DNA from: Siphonodentalium dalli
Lineage: Eukaryota > Mollusca > Scaphopoda > Gadilida > Siphonodentaliidae
Direction: 5' to 3'
Length of the DNA stretch: 64,000 bases
NCBI GenBank assembly: GCA_032622095.1
Contig: CP136061.1
Location: 171,247,107 to 171,311,106 of the forward strand
The notes beneath the pieces were generated by a model. It saw only the letters and a list, made by a program, of their open reading frames with translations. It ran no database searches and was not told the origin of the DNA. Positions within the stretch are counted from its first letter, which is position 1. Each line of letters opens with the position of its first letter. The translations under genes were made by a program, and so were the position numbers. Below, one piece after another: positions 37,568 to 49,800 of the stretch.

Positions 37568-38010
37568 TAAAGGTACGGTTGGCCTTGGCAGTTGGTATCC
37601 TGTGAAAATATTTCCACCCGTCAAAAACCGCCACAAACAGAAAGAACATCAAAATGTAGACAGACTTTGTCCGTATACAAATAAGAAATATCGCATAAAC
37701 AGTATGTTATTGTCATATGTTTGACTACTGTTATGTAAACAAGAGCATAAAACGTTACTTTTCTGGTGTTTGTTTATATTATGATGGTAAACATAAAGAG
37801 CGTTCTTTGTTGGTGAATTCCTGATATGGAACTTATAAAGAGCGTTTATGCCATTTGTGTGTGGTTAGCCAATAGCATTGTGCTGTCTTCTGTAACACAA
37901 TCAGGCTCTTGCTTAGGTAAAATATAGTAGGTCTTTATGATAACATGCTGTTTACGCGATGGTCATGGTTTATATGAATGAAACTCTATGCGTTTTAATG
38001 TTTTTCTGTT
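37568..38010. mobile_element. MITE type A, 3'-truncated
   Basis: Starts at TTAAAGGTACGGTTGGCC like the copy at 30,006, but jumps from TTTTTCTGTTTA directly to ATCATTATCATTAC, losing its right terminus. Confidence 0.7.
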
Positions 38011-38448
38011 TATCATTATCATTACAAAAATCGCCGGTGCCACTCATGAAGAAATAAAGTATTACAGTTACCTGGCATTTTGGCTAAACATATATGTCGC
38101 CCTAATGGTGTAAATTACATATCCACCACTTCGATATAGCACGCGTGGATTAGTCAGTGTTTCCTGTTTATTTATCGCATTATATCGCCGCATGTATAAA
38201 ATATATGACAAAACGCAAATACATTTCCGAAAGCTCCGTCGTGTTCCAGTATGCGGACTTGTGTACAGGTCAGTCGCAAAACGGTTTTATGTAAATGATG
38301 AGACCTTTTAAAGACTAAGATTCTTGTCCATGAAAGTTAGTTGCTCTTTACGTTTGAGAGTGTTCATACTATTTCGATCCAAACGCAGACGAAGGTATGG
38401 ATAGAGTATGGATAAATTTTATTATGGAATTTAATCTGTGGTTAGTCA

Positions 38449-38972
38449 TTAAAGACACGGGCGGCATTGGCGGATTGTATGCTGTTAAAATATTCACATC
38501 CATCAAAAACCGCCATAAACAGAAAGAATAGTAAAATATAGACAGAATTTGTTCTTATACCAATATGAAATCTGGCATAAACAGTATGTGATTGGCAATT
38601 TTTTCCCTTGTTGTGTAAACAAAAGAAAAAAAGTCACGTTTCTTGGCTTTTGTTTAGACCCAATATGGTAAACATAAAGAGCGTTATTTGTTACTGTTTT
38701 TCTGATATGGAGATAATAAAGAGCGTTTATATCATATGTGTGTGATTAATCAATAAAATTGTACTGTGTTATGTAAACAGAAGCACGGCGTTTGTAACAC
38801 GATCAGGCTCTTGTATACATACACCATTGTACGTCTTGACGACAACATACTATTTACGCCCTGAGTATGATTGGCATATGAACAGAACTGTATAGTTTGT
38901 TATTTTCCTTCTGTTGGTGGCGATCTGAACAAATATGAATATTTCTGCATCGAACGCCACCCGTGCCTTTAA
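38449..38972. mobile_element. MITE type B (TTAA-flanked)
   Basis: TTAA at 38449-38452 and 38969-38972, ends AGACACGGGCGGC and AGGCACGGGTGGC (inward). Interior as in the copy at 32,331. Confidence 0.85.
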
Positions 38973-39631
38973 ATAGTGCTATGTGACGAATGTAAAGACT
39001 ATCTACAATTGTAGTCGGCTGCCTTGTGAACACTTTGAATAAATAAAAACATCGATCCGTCTCGATTGTCGTTCTTCCTGTTGATGCTGTTGGTGTGACC
39101 ATTCACAAACAGACTACCAGGAATTGTCACATGGGACTTATGACAATCAATGAAGATCCGCATAAAAGCAGTGTGCCCTTCATTTTGATACTTCGAATAT
39201 GAATATCCTGCTAATATTTATCAAATTAATTAATATGACACATGTTCGCGTTCCTGTCACTGAGTTTACACTGTGTTGACTTTAGCGTGACATTAGAATA
39301 CCATAGCAATAGGGGGACATATATACAATAGTGTATGTGTCGCCCTAACTGATGTCAAAAGCAAATACGTATATTGTTTCAATAAATTATGAACATTTTC
39401 ATCTCTCCATATTAACGATATATGTATAGGCTATATACAAATACAAGAATCATCCTCCCATTCGAGAAATATTGTTAAATCGGATTCATTCTTTGCTGCA
39501 TGTAGTAACCTAATATTAGGGAGACACATATAAAATGCGTATATGTCGCCCTAATGCGGATTGCTTAAATGTCCATCGCTTCATTGTGGCGTGCAACGTT
39601 TTAACTCAGCACAGCACCGGTATATGTTCTA

Positions 39632-39670
<39 letters not shown>

Positions 39671-39887
39671 GCGAATAGTAAGTGAAAATGAGACAAGCTA
39701 TCATGTTCAGTAGAATCGCCTGCGTTTGTATGTGCTAATCTGACATCAGGGAGACATATAAGCACTATAGTATATATGTCGTCCTAATGGAGGTTCAGTG
39801 TACATGCAAGTTCTAGTATATATTTAATGTATCAGTTTAGAACGGTATAGTGGTATATATCTTGCCAACGTTAGGTTGAACCAATCC

Positions 39888-40388
39888 TTAAAGGTACGGT
39901 TGGCCTTGGCGGTTGGTATCCTGTGAAAATATTTCCACCCGTCAAAAACCGCCACAAACAGAAAGAACATCAAAATGTAAACAGACTTTGTACGTATACA
40001 AATAAGAAATATCGCATAAACAGTATGTTATTGTCTTATGTTTGACTACTGTTATGTAAACAAGAGCATAAAAAGTTACTTTTCTGGTGTTTGTTTATAT
40101 TATGATGGTAAACATAAAGAGCGTTCTTTGTTGGTGAATTCCTGATATGGAACTTATAAAGAGCGTTTATGCCATTTGTGTGTGGTTAGCCAGTAGCATT
40201 GTGCTGTCTTCTGTAACACAATCAGGCTCTTGCTTAGGTAAAATATAGTAGGTCTTTATGATAACATGCTGTTTACGCGATGGTCATGGTTTATATGAAC
40301 GAAACTCTATGCGTTTTAATGTTTTTCTGTTTACGGTGTTTGGAACAAATATGAATTTTTCGACAATTAAGGTCTCGCGTGCATTTAA
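39888..40388. mobile_element. MITE type A, duplicate of the copy at 30,006
   Basis: Essentially identical in sequence and position to 30006-30506 within the 9.9-kb duplication. TTAA at 39888-39891 and 40385-40388. The 80-codon plus-strand frame at its right part is MITE sequence, not a gene. Confidence 0.8.
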
Positions 40389-40530
40389 AGCTCGAGCCGA
40401 CATTATCATTACAAAAATCGCGGGTGCCACTCATGAAGAAATAAAGTATTACAGTTACCTGGCATTTTGGCTAAACATATATGTCGCCCTAATGGTGTAA
40501 AGTACATATCCACAATTTCAATATAGCATG

Positions 40531-41818
40531 CATCAACACCTCTAAAACTAAAATTGTTATTTTCGGGAGAGCCAACAAGAAAAACAAAAATACGAGATAT
40601 TGCATAAACGAAGACTACATTGAAACTGTAGATAATTATAAATATCTCGGCACGATATTTGATAAATCAGGAAGATTCACATCAGATAGAAATTATAGAT
40701 GTCTAAGTGCAAAAAAAGCCACGTACGCCCTTGTGAATACATCTCGCAATAATAAACTTTCTATTGAAACTACGTTAGAAATATATGAAAAATCTATTGT
40801 TCCAATAATGACATACGGAGCCGAAATCTGGGGCTATGAAAACTTACAATGCTTTAGAAAACTAGAGTTATGGTTCCTACGATTTATATTAAATATGAAC
40901 AAAACAACGCCCACCACATTTGTTTATGGGGAAACAGGACTATACCCAATAGACTTAAAAATTAAGCAGAAGCTGTTGTGTAACTGGGGCAGAATCATTT
41001 CCATGGAATGCACGAGAATACCCATATTACTCTATTACTTGTTGTTTAGTACTTCAACGACCGAATCGATCAGAAACCCCTGGCTCCGTTTCATCAGAAA
41101 TAACCTGAATTCTATGGGCATGTCATATATCTGGACGACTCAGTCGGTCCACAGTGTGAAGATTTTCTCAGCGGCTGTGAAACAAAAGCTGACGGACTTA
41201 CATGCACAACAATGGCATGGATCTATGACTAGTTCAAATAAATTTACTTTTTATAGGTGTATTAGAGAAGAGTTTACACGACCTAAATTCCTCTGTATTG
41301 ACAACAACAATATTGTTATGCCATTAGTGAGGTTCAGGTCCAGAAACCACCGCCTGCCGGTGGAGACTGGTTCCTGGACAAACACACCATATAACGAGAG
41401 ATTATGCTCGTTATGTGGAGAGGGAATCGGAGATGAATTCCATTTCATATTAGTATGCCCAAACTTGAAAGAGCTGAGATCAAGATATATAAAGAAATAT
41501 TACTATAAAAGACCCAATACATTGAAGCTAACCGACCTATTTAATAGCGGTAACAAACGAACTCTTACTAATCTTGCTCTATTTATTAAGAAAGCCCAAT
41601 CAATAACGAGGATCTCCTGAGGCACACCAAAACAACTACAAAAACCGACCCAAACCCACTGATTACTGACCACATATCCCATATGATATTGTCGTATATT
41701 TATTCATTGCACGCATGCACAATTCATAAATATTTTGAAATTTAACACTGTATATGTTCCACTCTATATGTCAAAACGACGACGAGTATATACCAATAAA
41801 TTGAATTGAATTGAATTG
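40531..41818 (+). mobile_element. 5'-truncated non-LTR retrotransposon, family A, copy 2
   Basis: Same insertion as at 30,649, carried along by the large duplication. Here the frame is intact from about 40,532 to the stop at 41,620. It covers the last part of the reverse transcriptase (KTKIVIFGRA, YKYLGTIFDK, PIMTYGAEIWGY) and the C-terminal zinc-knuckle-like segment CSLCGEG...DEFHFILVCP. No start codon belongs to this fragment because the element is 5'-truncated. The 3' tail is (TTGAA)n at about 41,800-41,818. There is no RNase H domain and no endonuclease, so it is a dead copy. Family placement (CR1/L2/RTE-like group) is uncertain. Confidence 0.85.
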
Positions 41819-42231
41819 CGTGGATTAGTCACTGTTTCCTGTTTATTTATCGCTTTATATCGCCGCATGTATAAAATATATGACAAACTGCAAATACATT
41901 TCCGAAAGCTCCGTCGTGTTCCAGTATGCTGACTTGTTGTACAGGTCAGTCGCAAAACGATTTTATGTAAATGATAGTATCTTTTAAAGACTAAGATTCT
42001 TGTCCATGAAAGTTAGTTGCTCTTTTCGTTTGAGAGTGTTCATACTATTTCGATCCAAACGCAGACGAAGATATGGATAGAGTGTTGCTGTTTCAAAACA
42101 ATCTGTTGAATTGATACACATGATACCCACCTTAGTGCACTTGCAGCTATTTCTTCCACTTACTGGAGACACTGAAGTCTTGATCTAAGAAATCTTTAAT
42201 TTTATTATGGAATTTAATCTGTGGTCAGTCA

Positions 42232-42755
42232 TTAAAGATACGGGCGGCATTGGCGGAGGGTATTTTGTTAAAATATTCACCTCCATCAGAAACCGTTATA
42301 AACATAAAGAATAGTAAAATATAGACAGACTTTGTTCTTATACCAATCTGAAATCTGGCATAAACAGTATGTGATTGTCAATGTTTTCCCTTGTTATGTA
42401 AACAAAAGCAAAAAAGACACGTTTCTTGGCTTTTGTTTAGACCCGATATGGTAAACATAAAGAGCGTTATTTGTTACTGTTTTTCTGATATGGAGATAAT
42501 AATTTGCGTTTATATCATTTGTGTGTGATTAACCAATAGAATTGTGCTGTGTTATGTAAACAGAAGCACGGCGTTTGTAACACGATCAGGCTATTGTATA
42601 CGTACACCATTGTACGTCTTGACAACAACATACTATTTACGCCCTAATTATGTTTGGCATATGAACAGAACTGTATAGTTTTTTATTTTCCTTCTGTTGT
42701 TGGCGATCTGAACAAATATGAATATTTCTGCATCGAATGCCACCCGTGCCTTTAA
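42232..42755. mobile_element. MITE type B (TTAA-flanked)
   Basis: TTAA at 42232-42235 and 42752-42755; duplicate of 32331-32860 apart from a few bases near the internal TA tract. Confidence 0.85.
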
Positions 42756-45007
42756 ATGGTGCTTTGTGCCTTGTATATACCACGAATGTAAGGACTATCT
42801 ACAATTGTAGTCGGCTGCCGTGTGAACACTTTGAATAAAAAAAACCATCGATCTGTCTAGATTGTCGTTCTTCGTGTTGATGCTGTTGGTGTGACCATTC
42901 AAAGACTACCAGGAATTGTCACATGGAAGTTATGACAATAAATGGAGATCCGCATAAAAGCAGTGTGCCCTTCATTTTGATACTTCCAATGTGAATATCC
43001 TGCTAAAATTTATGAAATTAATTAATATGACACATGTTCGCGTTCCTGTCACTGAGTTTACACTGTGTTGACTTTAGCGTGACATTAGAATACCATAGCA
43101 ATAGGGGGACATATATACAATAGCAAAAGCAAATACGTATATTGTTTAAATAAATTATGAACATTGTTCAGCTCTCCATATTAACGATATATGTATAGGG
43201 TATATACAAATTCAAGAATCATCCTCCCATTCGAGAAATATTGTTAAATCGGATTCGTTCTTTGCTGCATGTAGTAACCTAATATTAGGGAGACACATAT
43301 AAAATGCGTATATGTCGCCCTAATGCGGATTGCTTAAATGTCTATCGCTTCATTGTATATATATATATATATATACGGGAATAGTAAGTGAAAATGAGAC
43401 AAGCTATCATGTTCAGTAGAATCGCCTGCGTTTGTATGTGCTAATCTGACATTAGGGAGACATATAAGTACTATATTATATATGTCGTCCTAATGGAGGT
43501 TCGGTGTACATGCAAGTTCTAGTATATATTTAATGTATCAGTTTAGAACGGTATAGTGGTATATATCTTGCCAACGTTAGGTTGAACCAATCCTTAAAGC
43601 TCGAGCTGACATTATCATTACAAAAATCGCCGGTGCCACTCATGATGAAATAAAGTATTACAGTTACCTGGCATTTTGGCTAAACATATATGTCGCCCTA
43701 ATGGTGTAAATTACATATCCACCACTTCGATATAGCACGCGTGGATTAGTCAGTGTTTCCTGTTTATTTATCGCATTATATCGCCGCATGTATAAAATAT
43801 ATGACAAAACGCAAATACATTTCCGAAAGCTCCGTCGTGTTCCAGTATGCGGACTTGTGTACAGGTCAGTCGCAAAACGATTTTATGTAAATGATGACAC
43901 CTTTTAAAGACTAAGATTCTTGTCCATGAAAGTTAGTTGCTCTTTACGTTTGAGAGTGTTCATACTATTTCGATCCAAACGCAGACGAAGGTATGGATAG
44001 AGTGTTGCTGTTGCAAAACAATCGGTTGAATTGATACACATGACACCCACCTTAGTGCACTTGCAGCTATTTCTTCCACTCACTGGAGACACTAAAGTCT
44101 TGACTTAAGAAATCTTAAATTTTATTATGGAATTTAATCTGTGGTTAGTCATTAAAGACACGGGCGGATTTGGCGGATTGTATGCTGTTAAAATATTCAC
44201 ATCTATCAAAAACCGCCATAAACAGAAAGAATAGTAAAATTTAGACAGACCTTATTCAATATCGTATATTTGAAGAAGACGTGAAATACACAACATTTAT
44301 GCTCTCACGTTATGTCAAATATCTCCGAAAATATCGTTATGATGATAGCGTGACTTCTCATGATGTTTTTTCCTATAGTGATGCCGAATCATTGGACTTT
44401 ATGATGAGTTTTGTTCGATATATGTGAGTTTTCGAAGCCATAAATGACTCCATTGTTCCACATATAGTCTATTAATACAACATTGTTTACGTCGCCATTC
44501 TTAGGCCAACGTATTGAATTTCGCCATTATGGTTTCACACCAACGACAAAGAACGTGTCTTGCCAATTAAGTGCTCCAAAGGTGTGATAAACAATACCCA
44601 AGCCAGATTGATTGGTGTTCTGCAAGTGTGATATTCCAAATTGACTCGATTGTTCCGACCAGTGGTTGAGATCAACAAAGTCGGTTTCGTTTACCCGGAC
44701 AGGTGTGATAAACAAACTAGGATAATGAATACTCTCAATCAAAGTTCTATCGCCGACACCAAGATTGCATATTGAAATATTTGGTCCTGATATGGAACGC
44801 CATAATCGATTTGAGCAACTGAGCTCAGTTCGACAATACGATTCTCTGTCACTTGTGACTCTGCTGCAATGAACCAGATAAATTAACCGATAGTTGTGTA
44901 AACGACGGCTTGATGAAAACGGTAATTGGTCGCCCACACAGGAACCCGGTCGTGACTAACGACGACCCTCATTGAACGTTGTGGACAGCCACTGTACTTG
45001 ATGTAAA

Positions 45008-46864
45008 ATGGAAGAATACGAAACAGTCAATTTCGAAGACAGAGAATACACTGTGCTTTCTAGACATGTAAACTCTCAACCACTTTCGACAAGTTCAACT
45101 CAACCCAGACATGTGCATCAGGGACAAAACATGAGTGTTCTTGACTACTTCTCAGAAAATCGCTCGCCTGACCTCAGCCTAATTTTCAGTCAACCAAAAG
45201 ACAAATTCATCGCAGGTCTGCTGCAAGCCGTTCCCGATGACAGCGAACTGCGAAATATCAGGAATAAGATGTTCATAGATGCTCAGAATAATTCTGAAGA
45301 CCTTCAGCATTATTGCTTAAAAGGTCGCATCCAAAGGGACCCCGACCTGGGAGGAATCCCCGTGAGCACCCGCCTAGTTAGAGACATTTACAACATTGTG
45401 CAGTTCAATAAAGGAGGAACATTCGATGATATCAAAGATTGTGTTACTAAGCATAAACTATCACAATCACAAACTGACCGTCGACCAAATGATAGCACAC
45501 CAAGATGCCCATGTGACTCTATGTGTATTCAAGACAAAATCTCAGAAATCCTTGCTGATGTTACTCTGCTCAAAGTCAACACTACGACCTCGTCGAATGC
45601 GATACAGATGGAACTGAAGTCCATATCTGAAAAACAATCGGAAATTTGCAACCGCCTAGATGATCTTGAGAAAAGCAAAACTGAGTTGGAAAATAAATGT
45701 GCATCAAACGTCTCGTCGATCGGCGCCACTAACGGGAAGTGTACCTCTCTGGAGCAGACTATAAACAGAATAACTGATGACAAATATAGTGGTGTCGTCA
45801 GCTTGAAAAACAGAATTAAGTTTGTTGAAAACGATGTCGCTGAACAAACAAAAAAGTACGACGAATTCACCCAGAAGTTGGAATCACAGGAAAAAGAATT
45901 TGTAAGGACATTTGCTAAGTCTGAGACTGTATTGAGAAAAATCAATAATGTTAAGCAATCTGTGAAAGAATCTTCCAATTCCATAGACCAGATCGTCGAA
46001 AATATCGAGCGCAAGTTTAGTACAATGTTCGAGTTCTTTGCCCGTGATATAACTGAAAAGTTCAACCAGATGTGTTCAGTTGTGGAACAACACCTCCCGC
46101 CTAGCACACCTCCGTCCGCTGCTGTTGAGCCTTTCCCACAAGATCACCACCTGTCGTACCCTTTCACACAGGACGCAAACGCGATGTCGTCATCTACTCC
46201 GATGAAACCGAAACTTCCCAATCGAAAAGCATCACAACCTCCAAGTGCTTCACCGATAGATTCAGCAGATGCAATCGGCGATGTTCAGAGTGCTAAATCA
46301 CCCGACATGCCTCAACAGACTATCGATCATAGATACAATAATTCTCCTGTGAAGCAAAATATAAATGTAGCCAATCGCAGTTATGATAATATAGCCTGTT
46401 CTGCCAGTGACAGAAGCACTGTTAATCCGAGCAATCTCGATGTGAATAGTGTATCCTATGTAAACTATAACTCTGAAGACTTCTCACGTACTGCTAGCAA
46501 ACATGTCTCGCACGATGCCAATACCAACCTGCGCACAACACAGTTTGATCGCGACAACGAGCCATCGGGTTTCGTTGGTGTGCCATACAACACAAACAAA
46601 CGCACGCAGAAATTATTCGTTCGCGGTATCTCGTTAAAATCAACGGATTCGGACATCTGGGAATATTTCGAACAGAGGGGCATAAAACCGACTTTCGTGC
46701 GATTGTTGTGGAGTTCTCGCAGAGGTACGCAATCAGCACGCATCCATATCCATGTGAGTGATATGAATGCTCTTGACCAGGATGACTTTTGGCCTCCAGG
46801 GATATACTTTAGGATCTGGAGTAAAGACCCACCGAAACGCACAGAACACTACAATGATGAATAA
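45008..46864 (+). CDS. Non-LTR retrotransposon ORF1 protein (coiled coil plus RRM-like end)
   Basis: This 618-residue frame starts at ATG 45008. ORF1 proteins of non-LTR retrotransposons bind the element RNA and form the retrotransposition particle (established knowledge). The N-terminal ~180 residues are not recognised. Residues about 180-360 are rich in heptads of Leu, Ile and Val among Lys/Glu/Gln and should form a coiled coil for oligomerisation. Residues about 360-530 are polar, Pro/Ser-rich and probably disordered. The last ~90 residues (KLFVRGISLKSTDSDIWEYF... FVRLLW... ARIHIHV) look like an RRM-type RNA-binding fold. Its stop codon (46862-46864) overlaps the ORF2 start by 11 nt, which suggests reinitiation for ORF2. 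No stop or frameshift is seen, unlike copy 1. Confidence 0.85.
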   Translation: MEEYETVNFEDREYTVLSRHVNSQPLSTSSTQPRHVHQGQNMSVLDYFSENRSPDLSLIFSQPKDKFIAGLLQAVPDDSELRNIRNKMFIDAQNNSEDLQHYCLKGRIQRDPDLGGIPVSTRLVRDIYNIVQFNKGGTFDDIKDCVTKHKLSQSQTDRRPNDSTPRCPCDSMCIQDKISEILADVTLLKVNTTTSSNAIQMELKSISEKQSEICNRLDDLEKSKTELENKCASNVSSIGATNGKCTSLEQTINRITDDKYSGVVSLKNRIKFVENDVAEQTKKYDEFTQKLESQEKEFVRTFAKSETVLRKINNVKQSVKESSNSIDQIVENIERKFSTMFEFFARDITEKFNQMCSVVEQHLPPSTPPSAAVEPFPQDHHLSYPFTQDANAMSSSTPMKPKLPNRKASQPPSASPIDSADAIGDVQSAKSPDMPQQTIDHRYNNSPVKQNINVANRSYDNIACSASDRSTVNPSNLDVNSVSYVNYNSEDFSRTASKHVSHDANTNLRTTQFDRDNEPSGFVGVPYNTNKRTQKLFVRGISLKSTDSDIWEYFEQRGIKPTFVRLLWSSRRGTQSARIHIHVSDMNALDQDDFWPPGIYFRIWSKDPPKRTEHYNDE

Positions 46865-49800
46865 ACTAAATCTCATTACATGGAATGCTACTGGTGTTAA
46901 ATCCAATTTTCTTTATTTGTTGACTCTACTGACCTCTCTAGAGTACGATATTATTGGCATATCCGAACATTGGCTAAATGAAGAAAACCTACAATTTCTA
47001 CATTCTCTACACGATTCATATACTGCTCTATGCAAAGCTGGACGTATTATAACCACGTGTTCGGGTGTCTCCTTCACTCGCGATGGTGTCGCTCTTCTCA
47101 TGAACAAACGAATCGCAAAACAATGTGTTGGTATCGATATCCCAAATGATCGATGCGTTGGTATTCAGATAAAATTGAGCACGACTGTGATTTTGACTAT
47201 CCTACAAACATACTTACCGAGTACAAACCACAGTGACGATCATTTCAAAGATTGCCTCGAAGAAATATCTGATTTTATATCGTTGTTCTCAACATATGGA
47301 CCTGTGATCACTATGGGTGATCTAAATGTGCATATGTGCCGCACCCACGAGCAGCATGTGCCGACAGGACACGCTGGAAGAATGGCTTTCATTACAGATT
47401 TTATGCACCGGGAGAATTTGCTCTCGGTCACAACTTCCACATCGTGCGCGGGATCTCCGTTTACGTTTTATCCGGCTTCTGCTGTGGCTTCGCCAAGTCG
47501 CATTGATCACATCTTACTACCAATTGAATTAAACGACCTTACATCACGCCGTGCCATTCTCGGTGACAGCGAACAGAACACGTCCAACCATTTGCCTGTG
47601 ACCTGCTGTATTGGCATTCCACCCGATTTCTCTAGTGTAATGTCACCTTTTAACAGGCTTTCTTTCAACTGGGATAGAATGGATATACCTCTCTATGAGT
47701 TATCCCTGGATAACTACCTCTCTGACATTATGAACTTCGTTATCGTATCTAAACACGATATTGACTCATTGTACACCGAAATTGTCAGTGCTATTATATA
47801 CGCTTCTGTGGTAGCCAGTGGATCTAAGTCACGTCATAAATCAGCAAAACATTTCTGGAATGAGGAATTGCGATCGCTACACCGTGTTCTGAAAGAAAAG
47901 CGGAAAAGATGGTTCGCCGAAAGTAGTCCACACGCATGTGACGTGCATTCATACATTGAGTACAAAGCTGCGAAGCGCTTATTTAGACAGTCGTTGCGTA
48001 ATACACTTCGCCACAGTGAACAGGAGGTATACGAAAAACTCGAATTCCACGCCAAGACTAATGATGTGCAGTTTTGGAAAACGATCAACTCGAAAAATCA
48101 AAATTCGCAATCAAGCAGTCTTTGTTCTGTTATGACATTCGGTGACAAAACTCTTCGCAATCCAACTGATATCCTGTCCGCCTGGATGTCATATTTCGAA
48201 AGCCTATACAAACCAAGTATCCACGCTGATCCGGAATTCGAGGAATCCATACGGATGCGACTATCGTCAATTTTCCAAGAATCACATAAAGACTTTGCAG
48301 ACACTACTTTTTGTGAACCAGTTAGTGTTTCTGAACTAACATATGTCATTAAAACTCTTAAACGTGGGAAATCTAGTGGTATTGACAATGTAGTTAACGA
48401 ACATCTCTTGCATGGAAGTGACTCCTTCAAATCAATATTGTGTCGCCTTTACAATAGTATGTTAGACTTGGAATGGATACCACCTTCCTTAAAAATTGGC
48501 ATCATTGTTCCCCTATTCAAGGGGTCACCAAAACCTATAAATGTTCCAGATAGTTACCGTGCTATCACACTCATGTCGGTGATCTACAAGACATTCGAAA
48601 GTATTATGTTAGACCGATTTCTGAAGGATGGGAATTTTACCAGATTTCCAAACGAGCTTCAGAATGGTTTTCAGAAAGGAGTGAACTGTTTGGTGACATC
48701 GTTTGCCCTCCAGGAAGCAGTTTCATATGCGAGCGACTTACATTCAAGAGCATTTGTGTGTTTTTTGGACTCTGCGAAGGCGTTCGATCGTGTGTGGCAC
48801 GAAGGCCTTCTTGCGAAACTATACGATCTAGGTTTAAAAGGTAAAGTTCTGCGTGTTGTGGCAAACATGCACAAAAATTGCACCAGCCGTGTAATGTACA
48901 GCGGCTCGCTCTCGGAGCCTTTCGACATCTTACAAGGAACAAGGCAGGGGGCCGTAACATCCCCCTTCTTCTATCTGGTATTCATAAATGAACTACTGAA
49001 CTCTCTCTGTGATTCTGAACACGGTCTACACATAGGAGACATCTCTTGTGGGGCACCTTCAGCTGCTGACGATATTGCTCTCGTTTCGTTGTCCAAATCC
49101 GGTCTCGAGTGTTTGATTGACGTTTGTTACAAATACAGCCAGCGATGGCGGTTCGAATTCTCAAATAAAAAGAGCGTCGTCGTCGTCTTCAATGAGACAA
49201 AGCATCAAAACTCTGCTAACAACAGGACGTGGCTTCTCGGTGACAGTCCACTAACAGAAGCGACAGAATGTGTTCATCTTGGTATTAAGCAGTGCAAATT
49301 TCAGTGCGTGCCAACCCGTTCTTCTCTATTATCTGAAAAACTGAGGAAATCTTATTTCAGTTTGGCTGGCAAAAGCTTATTCAAAATGTGCACTCCAATA
49401 ACGATGACAAGTCTGCTACAATCTGTTGCACTGCCCAAAGCCCTATATGGGTGCGAACTAATGGAACTCCCGAACAAAACTACCATGTACACAATGGAGA
49501 AATCTTACCGAGTGTGCGTGAAACACATCCAGTCTCTCCCATCGCGCACTCCCACGTGTATTTCCCTAAGCTTGCTTGGACTTCTGCCACTCGAGAGACA
49601 AATTCACATCAAGAAACTTTCTTTTTTATGTTCATTGATTTATCTACCACAGGATCGCCAGGTTCCCCTCAGAATATTTCTTCAGAAGTTCTTCAAATTC
49701 ACTCTTTTTGCTCGCCTGACTACAGGATTTGTTCCAGATATAATTGAACTTCTACAACTGTATGATCTACGAACTCATCTGGACTCTTTCGTGGAAACTG

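Noticed and set aside
44527-44937. 136-codon minus-strand frame, also at 34,634
   Set aside because: It is antisense within the 5' UTR of a non-LTR retrotransposon and is shared only by duplicated copies. No domain features.
46767-46853. Longer N-terminus for ORF2 from ATG 46767
   Set aside because: The extra 29 residues overlap ORF1 and are not endonuclease-like, while the ATG pair at 46,854 directly precedes the endonuclease domain and overlaps the ORF1 stop.
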